64,000 nucleotides of DNA from Deltaproteobacteria bacterium (GTDB lineage: Bacteria > Desulfobacterota > Desulfomonilia > UBA1062). Of the stretch, positions 59,626 to 64,000 are shown one piece after another (position 1 is the first letter of the stretch; each line of letters starts with the position of its first letter). Where the stretch lies: positions 53,413 through 117,412 of the forward strand of contig JAHDKO010000002.1 of assembly GCA_018436855.1 (NCBI GenBank), in the 5' to 3' direction. Both the position numbers and the translations under genes were made by a program. Under the pieces are notes generated by a model. It saw only the letters and a list, made by a program, of their open reading frames with translations, was not told where the DNA came from and made no database searches.

Positions 59626-59649
59626 CGGCAACGGAGAAACGAGTTTTAA

Positions 59650-59677
59650 TAAAGATCTGTTTTTATTTATCCGATTA
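59650..59677 (+). promoter_or_regulatory. Sigma-28-like promoter of the STAS-cheY-cheA genes
   Basis: TAAA at 59650-59653 and TCCGATTA at 59670-59677, spacer 16, match six of eight -10 bases of the FliA consensus. The same spacing and TCCGA core occur at 57949-57976. Confidence 0.4.
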
Positions 59678-59732
59678 AGGAGTCAAGAGGAATCGACCTA
59701 TGACTACGTATAAGCACAAAAGGAGGACAACC

Positions 59733-60041
59733 ATGGAAGTCACCACCAGGAAGACAGAGGATGGTCTTGTCGTAAAGGTGTCCGGTGCAGTAGATACCGA
59801 GGCGGCAGAGGTGCTCAGAACAGAACTGGGCAAGGTCCTGAAGCTGAAGCCCACCAAGGTGATCATGGATCTGAGCATGGTTCCCACCATGGGCTCGTCG
59901 GGTATAGGCAAGATCCTGATCTTTTTCAAAAGCCTGGACAGCAATAATGCATCATTCCAGATAAAGGGAATACACGAGAATCTCTACAATATCTTCAAAG
60001 CGGTGAAACTGGATAAATTATTCCCTATTTCAATGAGGTAG
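59733..60041 (+). CDS. STAS-domain (anti-sigma-antagonist-like) protein 1
   Basis: A 102-residue STAS protein. VIMDLSMVPTMGSSGIGKIL carries the usual DLSxVxxMxSSG with Ser residues that kinases phosphorylate. ATG 59733 has AAAGGAGG upstream; an earlier in-frame ATG at 59700 does not. No sigma or anti-sigma gene is beside it; in chemotaxis loci STAS proteins may bind CheA or CheY partners. Confidence 0.85.
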   Translation: MEVTTRKTEDGLVVKVSGAVDTEAAEVLRTELGKVLKLKPTKVIMDLSMVPTMGSSGIGKILIFFKSLDSNNASFQIKGIHENLYNIFKAVKLDKLFPISMR

Positions 60042-60046
60042 ATCAT

Positions 60047-60340
60047 ATGGAAATCCAGAAGGATTCATCCGGTGCACTTGTTCTCAAGGGCCCACTGACC
60101 GTCCCCCATATCGAGTCGGCGCATTCGCAGCTCGAGCCCCTCCTCGACGAATGTATTCATGAAACCATACTGGATCTGTCCATGGTGGACGACATCGACA
60201 TCTCCGGCCTCCAGCTTCTGTATGCGATCAAGAAGAGCGCCGAGAGCGAGGGAGTCTTCCGCATTGGCGCAATAAGCCCTCAGGTGAAGGAATATGTCCT
60301 CCTTTCAGGATTCGAAGCGATTTTAAAGGAGGGTGCCTGA
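60047..60340 (+). CDS. STAS-domain protein 2
   Basis: A 97-residue STAS protein with ILDLSMVDDIDISGLQLLYA. The usual Ser-Ser is Ile-Ser here, so one phosphorylatable Ser remains. GAGGT overlapping the stop of the first STAS gene serves as its ribosome binding site. Its stop overlaps cheY (TGATG). Confidence 0.82.
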   Translation: MEIQKDSSGALVLKGPLTVPHIESAHSQLEPLLDECIHETILDLSMVDDIDISGLQLLYAIKKSAESEGVFRIGAISPQVKEYVLLSGFEAILKEGA

Positions 60341-60717
60341 TGAATAAAAAGATACTCGTGGTTGACGATTCAGCCACTCTCCGGGCATCCGTGAACTACA
60401 CCCTGAAAGAGGCGGGATTTGAAACCATCAATGCCGTCAACGGAGTTGACGGTCTGGACAAGCTGAATCAGGCCATGAAAAACGGCGACCAGATCGGCAT
60501 GATCATCAGTGATATCAACATGCCCGTGATGGACGGCATCACCTTTATTCACGAGGTAAAGAAAACCCCGTTCAAGTTCACCCCCATTCTGGTCCTCACC
60601 ACAGAGTCGCAGGAAGAAATGAAGTTGAAGGGAAAAAAGGCGGGCGCATCGGGATGGCTCGTGAAACCCTTCAAGCCCGAGCAGCTCGTCTACGTGACGA
60701 AAAAGTTTATGAGGTAG
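60340..60717 (+). CDS. cheY: CheY-like response regulator, receiver only
   Basis: The 125-residue receiver has acidic Asp9 and Asp10, phospho-acceptor Asp58 in ISDINMP, Thr88 region LVLTTES and Lys109 in WLVKPFKP. No output domain. AAGGAGG overlaps the preceding gene. It should be phosphorylated by the next-door CheA. Confidence 0.95.
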   Translation: MNKKILVVDDSATLRASVNYTLKEAGFETINAVNGVDGLDKLNQAMKNGDQIGMIISDINMPVMDGITFIHEVKKTPFKFTPILVLTTESQEEMKLKGKKAGASGWLVKPFKPEQLVYVTKKFMR

Positions 60718-60720
60718 AAG

Positions 60721-62814
60721 ATGGCGATCGATGAACTGGTTCAGGTATTCCTCGACGAGAGTGAAGACGAAATACGGGAGCTCGAGGCAGGGCTCATCAA
60801 GCTCGAAGAAGATCAGGATGACGAGAGTACCATAAACCGGGTTTTCCGGGCGGCCCATACCATCAAGGGCTCTGCGGGCCTGGTCGGATTCGAAGAGGTG
60901 AGCAATTTCACCCATAACATCGAGAACATCCTCGACAGAATACGCAACAAAGACTTGAGAATCACCAAGAAGCTCATCTCCAACCTGCTCTCGGCCGTGG
61001 ATCTCCTCAAGCGCATGATCACGGCATCTGCAGAGGGTGAGGATCTCGACAGGACCGAGATAGAGAACATCACCCTCACCCTGAAAAGATTCACGGGAAC
61101 CGGCCGGCCGTCCGAGGCATCCCATCAGTCCGGGTCAAAGGAACAGAGCGAGGAAAAGGAACGGATCATCTGCGTTTCCCTGAGGTTCAGACCCGACATC
61201 CTCTCGACCGGTCAAGATCCCCTCATGCTCCTCAGAGAGCTGAGCGACAACGGCAACATCATCGAGACCCGCGCATTCACCGATGGGATCCCCGACTTCT
61301 ATAATCTCAATCCCACGGTCTGTTATACCTGGTGGGAGGTCATCCTCAAGACCGAGAGACCGCTTTCGGATATCCAGAATATTTTCCTCTTTGTCGTGGA
61401 TGAAAACGACATCCTCATCGAGGATGTTTCCACGCAGTATAAGGAAGGCGTCGAACTGAGCCTCGCCGAGAAACCCATCGGTGAGATCCTGGTGGAGAAA
61501 GGCATTGTCAAGTCCGCGGACATCGAAGAGGTGCTCAAAGACCGTAAGACGACCGGCGAGGCCCTGGTCGAGAAGGGCAAGGTGCCCCGGGAGATCGTGG
61601 AGAAAATGGCGATGGCGCAATCACAGAGCAGGAAGATCGCCAAGTCGTCCACCATCAGGGTCGATACCGACAAGCTCGACAAGCTGGTGAATCTCGTGGG
61701 GGAAATGGTCATCAGCGTAGCCCGGATGTCACAGCTCGCCAGCGAGGTCGATGACAACAGCACCTCCCGTTCCCTGCAGGGTGCCTCTTCCGCCCTGGAA
61801 CGGATTTCCCGGGAGCTCCAGGAGCAGGTTATGAGGGTCCGCATGGTACCCGTGGAAGGCACCTTCAACCGGTTCCGGCGCATTGTGCGCGATCTCTCCT
61901 TTGAGCTGGGGAAAAAGATCGAGATCAAGATGAGCGGAACCGACACCGAGCTCGACAAGAATGTGATCGAACAGATCGGCGACCCGCTCAAGCACATGAT
62001 ACGGAACTCCATCGACCACGGCATCGAATCGCCGGAAGAGCGCAAACGCCTCGGCAAAGCGGTCGAGGGAACCATCTGGCTCAAGGCCTTCCAGCGCGAG
62101 GGCAACATCTTTATCGAGATTTCCGATGACGGCAGAGGCATCAACAAGGACAAGGTCCTGGAAAAGGCCATCGACAAGGGTATGGCCGAACCGGGGAGAA
62201 CCTATTCCGACAAGGAGATCTTCGAGATGCTTTTCGCCCCCGGCCTTTCAACCTCGGAGAAGGTGAGCGAGATTTCGGGCAGGGGCGTGGGCATGGATGT
62301 GGTGCGCAAGAACATCGAGGATCTCCACGGCTCCATCGAGATCATATCCGAGAAGGGCAAGGGCTCGACATTCCGGGTGAAGCTCCCGCTGACCCTTGCC
62401 ATCATCGATGGCATGATGGTCCGGGTGGGAAACGAGGTGCTCACGATTCCCCTGTCGGTCATCGACAAATCCGTGCGCCCATCCAAGGCCGAGATCAAGA
62501 CGGTCGAGGGCAAGGGAGAACTGGTGGATATCCGGGGGAACTATATCCCCCTGGTGAGAATCTATGAGCTCTTCGAGATTCCGTCGGAAAAGACCGATCC
62601 CACTGATGCCCTGGTGGTGGTCCTCCAGAGCACGGAAAGCCGTTTCGGGGTCCTCGTGGACGACGTTCTGGGCCAGACCCAGGCAGTTATCAAGAGCATC
62701 GACAAGAACTTTAGGAAGATCGAGGGTACGTCCGGTGCGACCATTCTGGGCAACGGCAAGGTTTCCCTCATACTCGATGTTCACGGTATCGAACGAATGG
62801 CGTTCAACAACTAG
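60721..62814 (+). CDS. cheA: Chemotaxis histidine kinase CheA
   Basis: The 697-residue CheA has an Hpt domain with His46 in RAAHTIKGSAG. A middle domain (about 145-250, SLRFRPDILSTGQDPLMLLRE) is known from other CheA proteins. A linker with two GE-x-LVEKG segments (KPIGEILVEKGIV, TGEALVEKGKV) resembles the N-terminal domain of secretion ATPase GspE. Dimerisation P3, the ATPase P4 (IRNSIDHGIESPEERK, DDGRGIN, GRGVGMDVV) and a CheW-like P5 follow. There is no classic P2. It starts 3 bases after cheY. Confidence 0.96.
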   Translation: MAIDELVQVFLDESEDEIRELEAGLIKLEEDQDDESTINRVFRAAHTIKGSAGLVGFEEVSNFTHNIENILDRIRNKDLRITKKLISNLLSAVDLLKRMITASAEGEDLDRTEIENITLTLKRFTGTGRPSEASHQSGSKEQSEEKERIICVSLRFRPDILSTGQDPLMLLRELSDNGNIIETRAFTDGIPDFYNLNPTVCYTWWEVILKTERPLSDIQNIFLFVVDENDILIEDVSTQYKEGVELSLAEKPIGEILVEKGIVKSADIEEVLKDRKTTGEALVEKGKVPREIVEKMAMAQSQSRKIAKSSTIRVDTDKLDKLVNLVGEMVISVARMSQLASEVDDNSTSRSLQGASSALERISRELQEQVMRVRMVPVEGTFNRFRRIVRDLSFELGKKIEIKMSGTDTELDKNVIEQIGDPLKHMIRNSIDHGIESPEERKRLGKAVEGTIWLKAFQREGNIFIEISDDGRGINKDKVLEKAIDKGMAEPGRTYSDKEIFEMLFAPGLSTSEKVSEISGRGVGMDVVRKNIEDLHGSIEIISEKGKGSTFRVKLPLTLAIIDGMMVRVGNEVLTIPLSVIDKSVRPSKAEIKTVEGKGELVDIRGNYIPLVRIYELFEIPSEKTDPTDALVVVLQSTESRFGVLVDDVLGQTQAVIKSIDKNFRKIEGTSGATILGNGKVSLILDVHGIERMAFNN

Positions 62815-62935
62815 GCAGACAGGCAATAAAGAGATGAGAGTAGTGAGAAGCCATCCGGTGCAAGAGAAATGAGAAGAGGAAGAAAGATACAATGAGATCC
62901 GACGGACATTGTGCACGAAAGAAGGAGTATGTGCC

Positions 62936-64000
62936 ATGGCAATCGAAATGAAGTTACGCAGTAAGCTCGTAGCACTGAGTCTTGCATCAGGGCTCATACC
63001 ACTGCTCATCGCCATTGTGTATCTGGGCAGCAGAAGCGTTGATGTCCTTGAAGAGCAGGCGGGAGATTATCTGAAGTCGAGAGTGGAGGGTTATGCACGC
63101 ATAGCGGATGTCCGGAACTCGAACATCTCCGGCAATCTCGACATCATCCGTGATCAGCTGAAAAAAAGCCTCAAAAATGACCTCATAGATGAGGCGAAGA
63201 ACGAGCGTTATTACGAGACCGGTTACATGTCCATCTTTTCATCCGACGGGACCTGTATCTACCACCCCAAGGCGGAACTCATGGGCAACACGAGTGCATA
63301 CAACTCCCATGATTACGTTCGCGAAGCAGTGGGGCAAAAGCAGGGCCTCTTCAAGTACTCGGCCGAAGGCGAGGGCAGATGGGGCTATCTGGCGTACAAC
63401 AAGGATCTGGACTGGATCATGTGGGCGTCCGCTGCCGAGGGCGAGATCCTCGCAAAGATCAACACCGTCAAGATGCAGATGTACGGGTTCCTCGTCGTGA
63501 TTTCCATTTTGATAGGAATCGCCGGTTGGCTGGTGGCACATCGGATAGCAGGCGTGGCAAATGAGATATCCGGCAAGATGAAGGATATCGCCCAGGGTGA
63601 AGCAGATCTCTCGGCGCGTCTCCCTGTGCTTTCCAAGGACGAGGTGGGGGACATCGCCCACTGGTTCAACGCATTTGCGGCAAACCTCGAAGAGGTGATC
63701 TTGAGCGTAAAGCTTGCGGCCGCACAGGTGGACACGGCCACCCAGGAGGTGGCATCGGGTTCCCAGGGGCTGTCCCAGGCCACGCAGGAACAGGCATCCG
63801 CTGTGGAGGAGGTGGCCGCCACCATCGAGCAGATGACCTCTTCCATCAAGCAGAACGCATCCAACGCGGCCCAGGGCCGGGAAAAGGCGCTTTCCATGGT
63901 TCAGATGGCGAGTCAGAGCGGAGAGGCATCGCAGGAACTGGTCAACGGCATGGGCGAGATATCGGATGCATCCCGGAAGATCGGCGACATCATTGTCACG
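62936..64000 (+). CDS. Methyl-accepting chemotaxis protein, truncated by the window edge
   Basis: The first 355 residues are visible; the ORF continues past the right edge. Transmembrane helix 1 is about residues 12-31 (GLIPLLIAIVYLG). A periplasmic Cache-like domain follows (ARIADVRNSNISG, SIFSSDGTCIYHPKAELMG), then transmembrane helix 2 (about 182-206), a HAMP domain (ADLSARLPVLSKDEVGDIA) and the start of the signalling coil (QEQASAVEEVAATIEQM). AAGGAG precedes the ATG by 8 bases. It lies 121 bases after cheA and is likely its receptor. Confidence 0.93.
   Translation, partial: MAIEMKLRSKLVALSLASGLIPLLIAIVYLGSRSVDVLEEQAGDYLKSRVEGYARIADVRNSNISGNLDIIRDQLKKSLKNDLIDEAKNERYYETGYMSIFSSDGTCIYHPKAELMGNTSAYNSHDYVREAVGQKQGLFKYSAEGEGRWGYLAYNKDLDWIMWASAAEGEILAKINTVKMQMYGFLVVISILIGIAGWLVAHRIAGVANEISGKMKDIAQGEADLSARLPVLSKDEVGDIAHWFNAFAANLEEVILSVKLAAAQVDTATQEVASGSQGLSQATQEQASAVEEVAATIEQMTSSIKQNASNAAQGREKALSMVQMASQSGEASQELVNGMGEISDASRKIGDIIVT

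Overview
The window looks like a chromosomal segment of a GC-rich, Gram-negative anaerobe of the former Deltaproteobacteria (Desulfobacterota). The evidence is the mixture of families: a short GNAT-type ArgA with ArgJ, a single-chain ADP-forming acyl-CoA synthetase, a minimal SufC-SufB/D pair, the rpsF-rpsR-DUF2232-rplI-dnaB ribosomal block, a PilY1/minor-pilin cluster, and a mannose-type PTS next to rapZ. I cannot assign it below phylum or class from sequence alone. Almost everything is housekeeping. I see no insertion sequence, prophage, CRISPR array or toxin island.

Layout. Positions 1-2100: the end of a secreted SGNH-like protein, a D-2-hydroxyacid dehydrogenase and a tiny leftward gene. 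Positions 2176-8645: a rightward operon behind a clear promoter, aroC, a fused aroK-aroB, a TPR gene, aroQ, pepP, efp, accB and a lipoate-ligase-like gene that runs into a convergent membrane-protein gene. Positions 9600-15107: an acyl-CoA synthetase, a duplicated-domain cysteine protein, a UPF0173 hydrolase, an orphan PAS-PAS-GAF histidine kinase and tRNA-Val(CAC). Positions 15205-21367: leftward RNA and DNA maintenance genes (mutL, miaA, ttcA, a Sua5/YrdC gene, rng and a DUF3634-like gene). Positions 21793-24400: a pyruvate-kinase-C-like gene divergent from sufC-sufB/D. Positions 24943-35552: a leftward block of rlmD-like gene, nadK, recN, argA, pmbA, an M23 peptidase, secA and argJ. Positions 35669-37235: dedA and an unusual compact RpoH-like sigma factor. 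Positions 37386-43370: leftward ligA, acyP, rpsF, rpsR, DUF2232, rplI and dnaB. Positions 43523-44862: hfq coupled to a secreted-protein gene. Positions 44990-57731: a long leftward series of rapZ, PTS EIIA-EIIB-EIIC, rimI, pyrK, pyrD, comEC, minor pilins, pilY1 and a secreted protein. Positions 57994-64000: a rightward chemosensory cluster (helical protein with a CheZ-like motif, two STAS proteins, CheY, CheA and a truncated MCP).

Functional themes are chorismate and arginine synthesis, translation accuracy and tRNA modification, mismatch and recombination repair, protein export, type IV pilus assembly with DNA uptake, and a chemosensory pathway. The items most worth following are the sigma factor lacking region 3, the CheZ-like motif protein with its matched promoter-like motifs, the PTS lacking EIID, the SOS-box-like palindrome in the long structured mutL leader, and the coupling of hfq to a secreted FlgT-like protein. 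All assignments come from reading motifs, start signals and gene order. No database search was run.
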